Made by a program: the position numbers and the translations under genes | Shown: piece after piece, positions 18,975 to 28,156 of the stretch | Position numbering within the stretch: position 1 is the first letter of the stretch | Layout: the number at the start of each line of letters is the position of its first letter | Assembly: GCA_025560025.1 (NCBI GenBank) | Contig: CP048485.1 | Location: 2,386,501 to 2,450,500 of the forward strand | Length of the DNA stretch: 64,000 nt | Origin: Agrobacterium tumefaciens | GTDB taxonomy: Bacteria; Pseudomonadota; Alphaproteobacteria; Rhizobiales; Rhizobiaceae | Reading direction: 5' to 3' | Notes under the pieces: generated by a model | What the model saw: the letters and a program-made list of their open reading frames with translations, nothing else | The model's database searches: none | What the model was told of the DNA's origin: nothing

Positions 18975-21532
18975 TCGGCTCCTTTCTCCCGTCTTTTGCC
19001 AATATCAGAAACGCCGCGAGGCTCGCGCGGCGGGAAATTCGCGGCGGCCTGCGCGGTTTTTACATTTTCCTCGCCTGTATCGCGCTCGGAACCGGCGCCA
19101 TTGCAGCCGTCAATTCCGTGTCACGCGCCGTTACCAGCGCCATCGCCACGGAAGGCCAATCCATATTGGCGGGCGATGTGCGTTTCGAACTGCGCAACAG
19201 GGAGGCGACCACAGAGGAAAGGGCCTATCTCGACGGTCTCGGCAAGATCGCCGTTTCCACCGGGCTGCGCTCCATGGCGCGCCTCGCCGACGGCTCCGAA
19301 CAGACGCTGACGGAAGTGAAGGCCATCGATGGCGCCTATCCGCTCTACGGTACCTTCGTGGCGGATCCCAATCAGCCGCTGAGCGAACTTCTGGCCGCGG
19401 CCGGCGACACCTATGGCGCAATCGCTGCGCCGCTTTTGCTCGAGCGGCTCGGCATCAAGGTCGGTGACGAAATCCTGCTTGGCAATGCGAAGCTTAAACT
19501 GACAGGCACCGTGGTCGACGAACCGGACGCGCTGTCCGATGGCTTCGGTTTTGCACCGAGGCTGATGGTCAGCCGCGATGCCCTTTTTGCCTCGGGTCTC
19601 GTTCAGAACGGAAGTCTGGTCGAACATGCCTATAAAATCCGGCTGGACGATCCGGCAGCACGGACAACGATGACCGACGCGGCCAACAAGGCTTTTCCCG
19701 ACGCCGGCTGGTCCATCCGCACTAGCGACCGGGCAGCCCCCTCGCTCACCGAAAACGTCAACCGCTTCTCGCAATTCCTGACGCTGGTGGGGCTTACCGC
19801 CCTCATCGTCGGCGGTGTCGGCGTCGCCAACGCCGTTCGCGCCTTTCTCGATTCCAAACGCACAACGATCGCCTCGCTGAAATGCCTGGGTGCACCGGCC
19901 TCCGTGGTCACCATGACCTATCTATTCCAGATCGCCTTCATTGCCGTTGTCGGCATCGTCATCGGCCTTGCGGTCGGCGCCATCGCGCCGCTGGTCGCCA
20001 TGCGCTTTCTGGAAGGTGTGCTTCCGGTGCCGGAAGAACTCGCCTTCTACCCCGGCGCACTCGGCCTCGCCGCGCTGTTCGGTCTGTTGACGACGCTTGC
20101 CTTCGCCATCGTGCCTCTCGGTCAGGCACGCGAGGTCCCGGCGACGGCGCTTTTCCGCGAACAGGGTTTCGAAGAGGGCAGCTGGCCCTCCTGGCCCTAT
20201 CTGGCCGCCACCGGTCTGCTGCTGGCAGCGCTCGCAGCACTTGCCATATTTTCGGCGGAAGACCGTTTCATCGCCTCGGTTTTCCTCGCCGCCATCGCCT
20301 TCGCTTTCGTGGTGTTGCGGCTCGTGGCGTCCGGTGTGAAGGCCATCGCCAAACGCAGCCCGCGTGTTCATTCGGCCGCCCTCCGTCTGGCGATCGGCAA
20401 CATCCATCGCCCGGGCGCACTTACCCCCTCGGTCGTCCTTTCCCTTGGCCTCGGCCTCACCCTGCTTGTGACGCTGACGCTGATCGACGGCAATCTGCGG
20501 CGCGAACTGACGGACAGCCTGCCGGACCGTGCGCCGAATTTCTTCTTCGTGGATATTCAGGGCAGCGAACTGCAGGGCTTCCGCGATCTCCTGAAGCGGG
20601 AAGCGCCGGAAGGCACGCTGACCGAGGTGCCGATGCTGCGCGGGCGGATCCTCGCGCTCAACGGCGAAGATGTGACAAAAATGGATGTGCCGCCGGCCGG
20701 TCGATGGGTGCTGCGCGGCGATCGAGGCATTACCTATTCGCAGGATATTCCCGAAAACGCGACACTGACGGAAGGAACGTGGTGGGGACAGGACTATAGC
20801 GGCGAACCGCTTGTCTCTTTTGCGGCGGAAGAGGCGCGGGAACTGGGCCTCAAGATCGGCGACAGCGTCACCGTCAACGTGCTCGGCCGTAGCATCACCG
20901 CGAAGATCGCCAATCTGCGCAATGTTGAATGGGAATCCCTGTCGATCAATTTCGTCATGGTGTTTTCGCCAAACACGTTCCGCGGCGCACCGCATGCCTG
21001 GCTCGCGACACTCGCTGACCCTTCCGCATCCGCAAGTGATGAAGGCCAGATATTGCGCGCTGTCACCAACGCCTATCCGACGATCACCAGCGTGCGTGTG
21101 AAGGACGCCCTCGATGTCGTCAACCGGTTGGTCGGCCAGCTTGCCACTGCCATTCGTGCCGCGGCGGCCGTCGCACTGATAGCATCCGTCCTCGTTCTCG
21201 CCGGCGCTCTTGCCGCCGGAAACCGCGCCCGCACCCATGACGCCGTTATCCTGAAAACGCTGGGCGGCACGCGCAATCTGCTCATCCGCGCCTTCTCCTA
21301 CGAATACATGATGCTCGGTCTCGCCACCGCCGTTTTCGCACTTTTCGCCGGTGGCGTCTCGGCATGGTTCGTGATTGCCCGTATCATGAAACTGCCCTCC
21401 ACCTTCCTGCCGGATGTGGCGATCGGCACGCTCGTCGTCGCCCTCGTCATGACGGTTGGTATCGGCCTCATCGGTACCTGGCGGATTCTCGGACAGAAGG
21501 CCGCTCCGGTTTTGCGGCAGGCGGGTGAATAA
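18971..21532 (+). CDS. ybbP: ABC transporter permease YbbP-like (FtsX family)
   Basis: An 853-residue membrane protein with two FtsX-type blocks: an N-terminal helix, a large periplasmic domain (about residues 45-265), helices with FSQFLTLVGLTALIVGGVGVANAV, then a second membrane block, a second periplasmic domain (about 520-700) and a final set of helices ending VLRQAGE. That duplicated FtsX layout with about ten helices is that of YbbP. It does not pump through a channel but couples ATP hydrolysis in YbbA to periplasmic movement. Four-base overlap with ybbA shows a tight operon. Confidence 0.93.
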   Translation: MIGSFLPSFANIRNAARLARREIRGGLRGFYIFLACIALGTGAIAAVNSVSRAVTSAIATEGQSILAGDVRFELRNREATTEERAYLDGLGKIAVSTGLRSMARLADGSEQTLTEVKAIDGAYPLYGTFVADPNQPLSELLAAAGDTYGAIAAPLLLERLGIKVGDEILLGNAKLKLTGTVVDEPDALSDGFGFAPRLMVSRDALFASGLVQNGSLVEHAYKIRLDDPAARTTMTDAANKAFPDAGWSIRTSDRAAPSLTENVNRFSQFLTLVGLTALIVGGVGVANAVRAFLDSKRTTIASLKCLGAPASVVTMTYLFQIAFIAVVGIVIGLAVGAIAPLVAMRFLEGVLPVPEELAFYPGALGLAALFGLLTTLAFAIVPLGQAREVPATALFREQGFEEGSWPSWPYLAATGLLLAALAALAIFSAEDRFIASVFLAAIAFAFVVLRLVASGVKAIAKRSPRVHSAALRLAIGNIHRPGALTPSVVLSLGLGLTLLVTLTLIDGNLRRELTDSLPDRAPNFFFVDIQGSELQGFRDLLKREAPEGTLTEVPMLRGRILALNGEDVTKMDVPPAGRWVLRGDRGITYSQDIPENATLTEGTWWGQDYSGEPLVSFAAEEARELGLKIGDSVTVNVLGRSITAKIANLRNVEWESLSINFVMVFSPNTFRGAPHAWLATLADPSASASDEGQILRAVTNAYPTITSVRVKDALDVVNRLVGQLATAIRAAAAVALIASVLVLAGALAAGNRARTHDAVILKTLGGTRNLLIRAFSYEYMMLGLATAVFALFAGGVSAWFVIARIMKLPSTFLPDVAIGTLVVALVMTVGIGLIGTWRILGQKAAPVLRQAGE

Positions 21533-21750
21533 TCATCGGTTGTGCGCTGCTTAACTTTAACGATTAATTCTTTGTAATGATCGCCGAAACGTGAGCGCTT
21601 TTCGCGCATATGGTGTCTTTTCGGCCGGAAAAGGCCTTGTATCGGACACGTTCTGCCATCATATTCTTGGGCAGGCTTGCTGAAGCTCCGCAGCGGCGCC
21701 CGGGAGGTATCCCGACACCGTAGCAATTACGGAGCTCAAAAGAGGAAACA

Positions 21751-22488
21751 ATGGCTGACTTCAATAACTACCAGAACCGCATGGCGCAGACCCGTGCACA
21801 GACTGGTGCGATGATCGATGAAGGTCTTCGCGCCTACATGCTCAAGGTTTACAACCTGATGGCGCTGGCTCTGGTCATCACCGGCATTGCGGCGTTCGCT
21901 ACCTTCACGCTCGCGACCACCAATCCGGCCTTCGCACAGTTGCTCTATGCGTCGCCGCTGCGCTGGGTCGTCATGCTTGCACCGCTCGGACTGGTGTTCT
22001 TCCTTAGCTTCCGTATCCAGAACATGAGCGTTTCCGCCGCCCAGATGACCTTCTGGGTCTATGCGGCTCTGATGGGCGTGTCTCTGTCCTCGATCTTCCT
22101 GGTCTATACCGGCCAGAGCGTTGTACAGACGTTCTTCGTGACCGCTGCCTCGTTCGGCGCGCTCTCGCTTTACGGTTACACGACGAAAAAAGACCTTTCA
22201 GGCATGGGTTCGTTCCTGATCATGGGTCTGTTCGGCCTCATCATCGCGTCCATCGTCAACATCTTCCTCGCTTCCTCTGCGCTTCAGTTCGCGATTTCCG
22301 CGATCGGCGTGCTGATCTTCGCCGGCCTCACCGCCTATGACACGCAGAAGATCAAGGAAATGTATTTCGATGGTGACGAAGTTGCCGTGGCTGGCCGCAA
22401 GGCTATCATGGGTGCACTGACGCTTTATCTCGACTTCATCAACCTGTTCATGTTCCTCCTGCAGTTCATGGGCAACCGTGACAAGTAA
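21751..22488 (+). CDS. Bax inhibitor-1/YccA family membrane protein
   Basis: 245 residues with seven hydrophobic segments and a charged C-terminus, the BI-1/YccA/YbhL topology. Family marks include FAGLTAYDTQKIKEMYFDGDE before the last helices (with the conserved Y-D-T-Q) and the final FINLFMFLLQFMGNRDK. Members in bacteria act as pH-sensitive calcium leak channels or FtsH modulators. A strong AGAGGAAAC site precedes ATG 21751 and a perfect terminator follows at 22517-22546, so it is monocistronic. Confidence 0.93.
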   Translation: MADFNNYQNRMAQTRAQTGAMIDEGLRAYMLKVYNLMALALVITGIAAFATFTLATTNPAFAQLLYASPLRWVVMLAPLGLVFFLSFRIQNMSVSAAQMTFWVYAALMGVSLSSIFLVYTGQSVVQTFFVTAASFGALSLYGYTTKKDLSGMGSFLIMGLFGLIIASIVNIFLASSALQFAISAIGVLIFAGLTAYDTQKIKEMYFDGDEVAVAGRKAIMGALTLYLDFINLFMFLLQFMGNRDK

Positions 22489-22516
22489 GGGTAGGAACCC
22501 AACTGGCAAACATGCG

Positions 22517-22546
22517 AAAGGCGGCCCTTCGGCCGCCTTTTTATTT
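22517..22546 (+). terminator. Intrinsic terminator of the BI-1 gene
   Basis: AAAGGCGGCC-CTTC-GGCCGCCTTT stem with a following TTATTT tract, 28 bases after the stop codon. Confidence 0.85.
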
Positions 22547-22612
22547 ACCCGCATCGGAAGCTGAAGGCCCTAGGTCTGCTTGCCTTCCAGCGATGAGCAG
22601 GGTGCTGCAAAG

Positions 22613-23005
22613 TCACTCGATGAGCTTCAGGACCTTGTCGAAAACCTTGAGAACCTGCGGAAGCTCATGACCGCGTTTGAGAATGCGGCCATCCGTATTG
22701 ACCACGCTATAGGCCCCCTGTTTCGTTGCCAGCTTGGGGTTTTTCTCGATCCTGTAGAGAGGCATTTCACCCGAGCGCTTGAAGACCGAAAATACCGCCT
22801 TTTCCCGCAGGTGGTCGATGGCATAATCGCGCCACTCGCCCTCTCCCACCATGCGGCCGTAAATGCGCAGGATCGCATCCAGCTCGCGCCGGTGGAAAGT
22901 GACCGGCAAAGGGTCCTTGTTCTTTTTATACTCACGGAGATCGATAACGGTGGAATTGTCGCGTGAAGCGGTCTGCACCTGCTGCACATCCGGTTGATCG
23001 GTCAT
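22613..23005 (-). CDS. DUF2794 domain-containing protein
   Basis: A 130-residue soluble protein with the alphaproteobacterial DUF2794 pattern: VTFHRRELDAILRIYGRMV, then GEWRDYAIDHLREKAVFSVFKR and LYRIEKNPKLATKQGAYSVV. There are no catalytic motifs, signal peptide or cysteines. The family is largely restricted to this class and its role is unknown. It is a single gene converging on the BI-1 gene, preceded by a long 400-base non-coding stretch. Confidence 0.88.
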   Translation of the reverse strand: MTDQPDVQQVQTASRDNSTVIDLREYKKNKDPLPVTFHRRELDAILRIYGRMVGEGEWRDYAIDHLREKAVFSVFKRSGEMPLYRIEKNPKLATKQGAYSVVNTDGRILKRGHELPQVLKVFDKVLKLIE

Positions 23006-23405
23006 CCAATACCTCCGATTCCACCCAAATCATCTAGTCAATGTGAGCCTGTGAAGGTGAAATTGCAAGCCTCGCGCTCGCCTTAAGAGACGGCATCGGC
23101 AATGACACGAAGGCATTTGACAATATTGGAACGACAGGAAAATCGGAAGGCGGCTACACAAAATGGCCCCCACCAAAGCCACTGCGGAGGCTGCCCTCGG
23201 CAAAAGCAGGGGTAAAAAATGGTAACCATTTAGGCAGCCATTTTGGCATGGCCTGCCGTATTTCGGTCAAACCATGGCCCGAATTGGGTGGAATAGTCCT
23301 ATTGTCAATTGATGCCTAGGCACCAAGATGACCCGGTCCGGTGCATTGACCCTTTACCCCCAGCCCCCAATGCCCGGACCGGATCTTCAATCGCCCGATG
23401 GGCGA
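23006..23405. other. 400-base intergenic region with inverted repeat and possible tiny ORF
   Basis: No conventional gene. It holds an imperfect inverted repeat (23330-23348 against 23368-23385, core CCGGTCCGG, one mismatch and one bulged base), a tight hairpin AATCGCCC-GAT-GGGCGATT at 23389-23407 that overlaps the stop codon of the DUF1223 gene, and a forward 20-codon frame at 23163-23225 (MAPTKATAEAALGKSRGKKW) with GGAAGG upstream. The remainder shows nothing I can name. Confidence 0.5.
23163..23225 (+). CDS. Possible 20-residue basic micro-ORF
   Basis: ATG 23163 to TAA 23225 encodes MAPTKATAEAALGKSRGKKW, a lysine-rich peptide, with GGAAGG eleven bases upstream. There is no homology I can recall and nothing downstream that it obviously leads. 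A frame of this size is expected by chance in 400 bases, so this is only a candidate. Confidence 0.2.
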   Translation: MAPTKATAEAALGKSRGKKW

Positions 23406-24146
23406 TTAGGGGGTTTCATTTCCCAAAAGAATACTTGCGCCGACGATTGCCGCCGGATCGCCGCTGGCATTGGCCGTCTGCAGCAGAACGGCGCAGCCGC
23501 CCTTCTTCACCTTTGCCACCACGCTTGCTGGAAGTTTCACCGTCATCGGCGAGCCATCCCACATGCCAACGGTCTGCACATCATAGACGCTGTGCCAGTA
23601 GGACATTTTTTTCCCCTGGTTCTCGCCCTTCTGCACATCCACCGTCTGCTCGCGCGTGAAATAGGCAACCACAACATCGGCCTTGCCGCTGCCGGCGCCA
23701 ATATCGATCTCCACCTCATCGCCGGCAAATTTTGACGAAACCGGCACGTTCAGCCCCTGCCCCTCGCGCTTGAAAGCATCGAGCCGGTCATAAATGCCGC
23801 GGACATCGGCGCCTTTGACATGATCGCGACCGTTCAGAATGGCCTGCGGCGTATAGACCCCGTTGCGACCAAGCGCGCGCATATAGCCATATTGCCGTTC
23901 GGTATTTTCCTTCGATGCCAGCGAATCGGTCCAGCCGAGATAATTCCAGTAGTCGACGTGGTAGGAGAGACCAACGACATCGCCCTTCTGGATCATCTTG
24001 CGCAGGGCCTCATCCGCCGGCGGGCAGGAGGCGCATCCCTGCGATGTGAACAATTCGACGACGCCCTTCACGGCCTCCTGCGCATGCGCGGATGTGACGA
24101 GGAACGTGCCGAGAAGACAAATCGACAGGCGGAATTTCAGTGGCAT
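23406..24146 (-). CDS. DUF1223 secreted thioredoxin-fold protein
   Basis: A 246-residue protein with a signal peptide (MPLKFRLSICLLGTFLVTSAHA) followed by the DUF1223 domain. The start of the domain, VELFTSQGCASCPPADEAL, contains a CxxC pair (C-A-S-C) in a thioredoxin-like position, and YHVDYWNYLGWTD is the other conserved block. Members are periplasmic proteins of alphaproteobacteria with a presumed redox or copper-related role that has not been established. It lies downstream of acnA on the same strand but is separated by acnA's terminator. Confidence 0.88.
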   Translation of the reverse strand: MPLKFRLSICLLGTFLVTSAHAQEAVKGVVELFTSQGCASCPPADEALRKMIQKGDVVGLSYHVDYWNYLGWTDSLASKENTERQYGYMRALGRNGVYTPQAILNGRDHVKGADVRGIYDRLDAFKREGQGLNVPVSSKFAGDEVEIDIGAGSGKADVVVAYFTREQTVDVQKGENQGKKMSYWHSVYDVQTVGMWDGSPMTVKLPASVVAKVKKGGCAVLLQTANASGDPAAIVGASILLGNETP

Positions 24147-24295
24147 TACAAAAACCTTTGTCCGGCAAGATATCCAGACGAATTGATGCGATCAATCCCG
24201 CCGGGATGCAAACCGGAAAATAACGTCTATTCCCCTTCAATAGAAAGTCACGAAGGGGTGAGCGGCAATCACAAAAAAAGAGACAAAGAAACAGG

Positions 24296-24328
24296 AAAGA
24301 CGCCGGGTTTTCTCCCGGCGTCTTTTAT
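24296..24328 (-). terminator. Intrinsic terminator after acnA
   Basis: AAAGACGCCGGG-TTTTCT-CCCGGCGTCTTT, a perfect twelve-bp stem beginning 15 bases past the acnA stop codon. The U tract is better on the plus strand. Confidence 0.75.
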
Positions 24329-24342
24329 TGTCCTATGCTTGA

Positions 24343-27036
24343 TCAGGCAGCCAGATCACGAAGAACGGTCTGCAGAATGCCGCCATTGTTCATATAGATC
24401 ACTTCATCCAGCGTATCGATGCGGCACAGAAGCGGAACTTCCTTAACCGAACCGTCGCTGTAGGTGATCTTGGCGATCTTCTTTTCACGCGGCTTGATCT
24501 CACCTTCGAGACCATCGATCTCGACGATCTCGTCACCCTTGAGATCAAGGCTCGCCCAGGTCGTACCCTCTTCGAAAACGAAGGGAACGACACCCATGCC
24601 CACGAGGTTCGAACGGTGAATACGCTCAAAGGACTGTGCGATCACGGCCTTGACGCCAAGCAGGTTGGTGCCCTTCGCCGCCCAGTCACGGGAAGAACCG
24701 TTGCCATATTCGACACCGGCAAAGATGACGAGCGGAACGCCCTCCGCCTTGTATTTCATGGCGGCGTCATAGATCGACATCTCTTCCTTGGATGGATAGT
24801 GGATGGTGTAGCCACCTTCCTTGCCGTTCGGGCCGAGCATGTGGTTTCGGATGCGGATATTGGCGAAGGTGCCACGCATCATCACTTCATGGTTGCCACG
24901 ACGCGTACCGTACTGGTTGAAGTCGGCAACGGCCACGCCATTCTCCGTCAGGTAAGCGCCGGCAGGAGAAGCGGCCTTGATCGAACCGGCCGGAGAAATA
25001 TGGTCGGTGGTGATCTTGTCGCCGAAGAGACCAAGAACGCGCGCGCCCTTGATGTTCTTGAGGCCGGTGCCCTTTTTACCCATTCCGACGAAATAAGGCG
25101 GGTTCTGAACATAGGTCGACTTGTCGTCCCAGGCATAGGTCTGACCCGGAGGAACCTGGACGGCCTGCCAGTTCTCGTCACCCTTGAAGACATCGGCGTA
25201 CTTCGATTCGTAAAGCTCGCGGGTGACATATTTCAGGATGAATTCCTGGATTTCCTTGGAGGTCGGCCAGATATCCTTGAGATAGACCGGATTGCCGTTC
25301 TGATCGTCGCCGATCGGCTCCTTCGTCAGGTCCTTCTGGACCGTGCCGGCAAGCGCGTAGGCCACGACGAGCGGCGGAGAGGCCAGATAGTTCGCCTGAA
25401 CGTCCGGCGAAATACGGCCTTCGAAGTTTCGGTTGCCGGAAAGGACGCCAGCCGTGATCAGGCCCTTGTCGTTGATCGTCTTGGAGATCGCCGGTGGCAG
25501 CGGACCGGAGTTACCGATGCAGGTCGTGCAGCCGAAACCGACGAGGTTGAAGCCGATCGTGTCGAGGTCCTTCTGCAGGCCGGACTTGTCGAGATATTCT
25601 GCGACCACCTGCGACCCGGGCGCGAGCGACGTCTTCACCCACGGCTTGGACTTCAGACCCTTGGCAACAGCGTTGCGGGCAAGAAGGCCGGCGGCGATGA
25701 GAACCGAGGGGTTGGAGGTGTTGGTGCAAGAGGTGATGGCGGCAATCGCCACATCGCCATGGCCAAGATCGAAGTCCTCGCCCTCAACCGCGTAACGGCT
25801 GTGGAGCTGGCCGGGCTTCTTGTAGTCGTTTTCGAGAGCCGTTGCGAAATTCGGTGCAATGGTTTCGAGCGGCAGGCGGCCTTCCGGACGCTTCGGGCCG
25901 GCCATGGAGGGCACGACATCGCCGAGATGGAGTTCCAGCGTATCGGTGAAAACGAGATCCGAACCATCGCCGGTGCGCCACATGTCCTGCGCCTTCGAAT
26001 AGGCTTCGACAAGCGCAATGCGGTCCTTGGTGCGGCCGGACATGGTCAGGTAGTTGATGGTTTCGCCGTCAACCGGGAAGAAGCCGCAGGTCGCGCCATA
26101 TTCCGGGCCCATATTGCCGATGGTCGCGCGATCGGCCAGCGACATCGAATCGAGGCCGGGGCCGAAGAATTCGACGAACTTCGAAACCACGCCCTTCTTG
26201 CGCAGCATCTGCACGACAGTCAGCACGAGGTCGGTCGCGGTCACGCCTTCCTTCACCTTGCCGGTCAGCTTGAAGCCGATGACCTCAGGCAGCAGCATGG
26301 AAACCGGCTGACCAAGCATGGCCGCCTCAGCCTCAATACCGCCAACACCCCAGCCGAGAACGCCGAGACCATTGATCATCGTCGTGTGCGAATCGGTACC
26401 GACGCAGGTATCCGGATAAGCAATCGTCTCGCCGTCCTCTTCCTTCGTCCAGACGGTCTGGCCGAGATATTCGAGATTGACCTGGTGACAGATGCCCGTA
26501 CCGGGCGGCACCACGCGAAAATTCTTGAATGCCTGCTGGCCCCACTTGAGGAAGCGGTAACGCTCGCCATTGCGCTCATATTCAAGCTCGACGTTGCGGG
26601 CAAAAGCGGTCGGCGTGCCGAATTCGTCGACGATAACCGAGTGGTCGATGACGAGGTCGACTGGAACGAGGGGATTGATCTTTTCCGGGTCGCCACCGAG
26701 CGACACCATGGCGTCGCGCATGGCCGCAAGGTCGACGACGGCCGGAACACCGGTGAAGTCCTGCATGAGAACGCGGGCGGGACGATAAGCGATTTCGGTT
26801 TCGGTCAGGCCCTTATTGTTCAGCCATTCGGCAACGGCCAGAATATGTTCCCTGGTGACGGACTGGCCGTCCTCGAAGCGAAGCAGATTTTCCAAGAGAA
26901 CCTTCATGGAATAAGGCAGCTTGGATACGCCCTTCAGGCCGTTTGCCTCGGCTTTGGGAAGGCTGAAATAGATGTAATCCTTACCGTCCACGGTAAGGAC
27001 GGAACGACATTGGAAACTGTCGAGTGATTTGGCCAC
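24343..27036 (-). CDS. acnA: Aconitate hydratase A
   Basis: An 897-residue aconitase of the AcnA/IRP1 class that isomerises citrate to isocitrate in the TCA cycle. Cluster cysteines are visible in [11 protein letters not shown] and in [14 protein letters not shown]; the swivel domain carries the [10 protein letters not shown] loop that binds substrate. The IRP-like order of domains (no N-terminal HEAT repeat) excludes AcnB. Divergent from ccmA with about 270 bases between them. The iron-sulfur cluster makes it a likely target of iron-dependent control, but I do not identify a specific operator. Confidence 0.98.
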   Translation of the reverse strand: MAKSLDSFQCRSVLTVDGKDYIYFSLPKAEANGLKGVSKLPYSMKVLLENLLRFEDGQSVTREHILAVAEWLNNKGLTETEIAYRPARVLMQDFTGVPAVVDLAAMRDAMVSLGGDPEKINPLVPVDLVIDHSVIVDEFGTPTAFARNVELEYERNGERYRFLKWGQQAFKNFRVVPPGTGICHQVNLEYLGQTVWTKEEDGETIAYPDTCVGTDSHTTMINGLGVLGWGVGGIEAEAAMLGQPVSMLLPEVIGFKLTGKVKEGVTATDLVLTVVQMLRKKGVVSKFVEFFGPGLDSMSLADRATIGNMGPEYGATCGFFPVDGETINYLTMSGRTKDRIALVEAYSKAQDMWRTGDGSDLVFTDTLELHLGDVVPSMAGPKRPEGRLPLETIAPNFATALENDYKKPGQLHSRYAVEGEDFDLGHGDVAIAAITSCTNTSNPSVLIAAGLLARNAVAKGLKSKPWVKTSLAPGSQVVAEYLDKSGLQKDLDTIGFNLVGFGCTTCIGNSGPLPPAISKTINDKGLITAGVLSGNRNFEGRISPDVQANYLASPPLVVAYALAGTVQKDLTKEPIGDDQNGNPVYLKDIWPTSKEIQEFILKYVTRELYESKYADVFKGDENWQAVQVPPGQTYAWDDKSTYVQNPPYFVGMGKKGTGLKNIKGARVLGLFGDKITTDHISPAGSIKAASPAGAYLTENGVAVADFNQYGTRRGNHEVMMRGTFANIRIRNHMLGPNGKEGGYTIHYPSKEEMSIYDAAMKYKAEGVPLVIFAGVEYGNGSSRDWAAKGTNLLGVKAVIAQSFERIHRSNLVGMGVVPFVFEEGTTWASLDLKGDEIVEIDGLEGEIKPREKKIAKITYSDGSVKEVPLLCRIDTLDEVIYMNNGGILQTVLRDLAA

Positions 27037-27305
27037 GGTTTAAAACCCCGCATAATCTGATAGCCAACACGCGCGTGCGGACCCCCGTGCCCTAAGGCAC
27101 ATCAGGATGCGGGTACGGCCATTTCCGCTGTCCGCACGTGAAAGTTACTCCTCGTAACATTCAGGTCCGGCGCAAGATGATGATCACGCCGGCCGCTGGC
27201 GTGGTTGACACCCATATAGATAATTTCGGAGAAACGTGCCAGACCATTCAACGAACCTAATCGATTTTTTTATCGAGACCACGAAATCTTGTACGGAAAC
27301 GCGGC

Positions 27306-27947
27306 ATGGATTTGACGGCGGAAAATCTTGGCGTGCGGCGCGGTGAAGATTTTATATTCATGAATGTTTCCTTCAAGTTAAGCAATGGCGACGCGCTGGT
27401 GCTGACGGGTCGGAATGGCTCGGGCAAATCGACGCTTTTGCGCACGGTGGCCGGCCTGCTGCGGCCTGAAAAGGGGCGGATAACGATAGCCGGCAAAGAG
27501 ATAGAGGAGGGCATGCGGCCCTCGGAGGCCTGCCATTATCTCGGCCACCGCAATGCGATGAAAACGGAACTGACCGTTTCGGAAAATCTCGAATTCTGGA
27601 AAGACTTCCTTGGCGATTTTTCCGGCGGCGCGGGTGTGAAGATCGATGAGGCGGCGGAGATCGTCGGCCTTGCCGGCATCACCCATCTGCCTTTCGGTTA
27701 TCTGTCTGCGGGCCAGCAACGGCGTTTCGCCATGGCGAAGCTTTTGATCGCATGGCGGCCAGTGTGGATTCTCGATGAACCGACGGCGGCGCTTGATAAG
27801 ACTGCGGACGGGATGTTTACGGATCTCGTCAAGAGCCACCTGGGGAAAGGCGGTATCGTCCTGGCTGCGACGCATCAGCCTTTGGGGCTGGAGAGTACGC
27901 AGGAATTGCGAATGACGGGGTTTGCGGGTGTGGAGGCTTGGGCATGA
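27306..27947 (+). CDS. ccmA: Cytochrome c maturation ATPase CcmA
   Basis: A 213-residue ABC ATPase that powers release of holo-CcmE from CcmC in system I cytochrome c biogenesis. Walker A GRNGSGKSTL, signature LSAGQQRRFAMAKLL (the CcmA-type S-A-G-Q-Q-R-R) and Walker B WILDEPTAALD are present. It is the first gene of ccmABCDG. Its TGA stop overlaps the ATG of a 70-codon frame (27944) that crosses the palindromic repeat, instead of overlapping ccmB directly. Confidence 0.96.
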   Translation: MDLTAENLGVRRGEDFIFMNVSFKLSNGDALVLTGRNGSGKSTLLRTVAGLLRPEKGRITIAGKEIEEGMRPSEACHYLGHRNAMKTELTVSENLEFWKDFLGDFSGGAGVKIDEAAEIVGLAGITHLPFGYLSAGQQRRFAMAKLLIAWRPVWILDEPTAALDKTADGMFTDLVKSHLGKGGIVLAATHQPLGLESTQELRMTGFAGVEAWA

Positions 27948-28156
27948 TGGCGGTGCGCGTGGGTCATACCCCCCTCTGCCTTGCCGGGCATCTCCCCCTC
28001 AAGGGGGGAGATCGATCCGCGGCTAGGTCTCGCCCATCTCAACGCTTGAGAGTGGAGTGGTGGAAGAGTGTCTTGCCGATCTCCCCCCTTGTGGGGGAGA
28101 TGCCCGGCAGGGCAGAGGGGGGTAAAGCCGCAAACTCGAGGCCGGCGCCCCAATGA
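27944..28156 (+). CDS. 70-codon read-through frame across the repeat, linking ccmA and ccmB
   Basis: From ATG 27944, which overlaps the ccmA stop as ATGA, the frame stays open through the whole repeat and ends with a TGA that overlaps the ccmB start as ATGA (28153-28156). The peptide contains PLCLAGHLPLKGGDR and ISPLVGEMPGRAEGG, the direct translation of the palindromic arms, so its sequence is set by the repeat and it is unlikely to fold or have a function as a protein. Its plausible role is to carry ribosomes from ccmA to ccmB. It is recorded as a coding frame with low certainty about a stable product. Confidence 0.4.
   Translation: MMAVRVGHTPLCLAGHLPLKGGDRSAARSRPSQRLRVEWWKSVLPISPLVGEMPGRAEGGKAANSRPAPQ
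27968..28123. repeat. 156-bp palindromic intergenic repeat (RIME-like)
   Basis: Two 45-base arms, 27968-28012 and 28079-28123, are inverted copies of each other with two mismatches, around a 66-base centre. Each arm is itself a hairpin (ATCTCCCCC-TCAA-GGGGGGAGAT on the left). The arm core CTCTGCC-TTGCCGGGCATC with C-rich ends is common in rhizobial genomes and resembles the Rhizobium intergenic mosaic elements (RIME). It has no transposase and would be mobilised in trans, if at all. It sits between ccmA and ccmB, inside an operon. Confidence 0.85.

Noticed and set aside
24616-27027. 803-codon open frame on the plus strand opposite acnA
   Set aside because: It is the antisense shadow of a high-GC gene with NNC/NNG codons; its sequence has no recognisable domain and acnA is certain.
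27968-28123. Insertion sequence between ccmA and ccmB
   Set aside because: The palindrome has no transposase and no target duplication that I can see; it is better described as an intergenic palindromic repeat.
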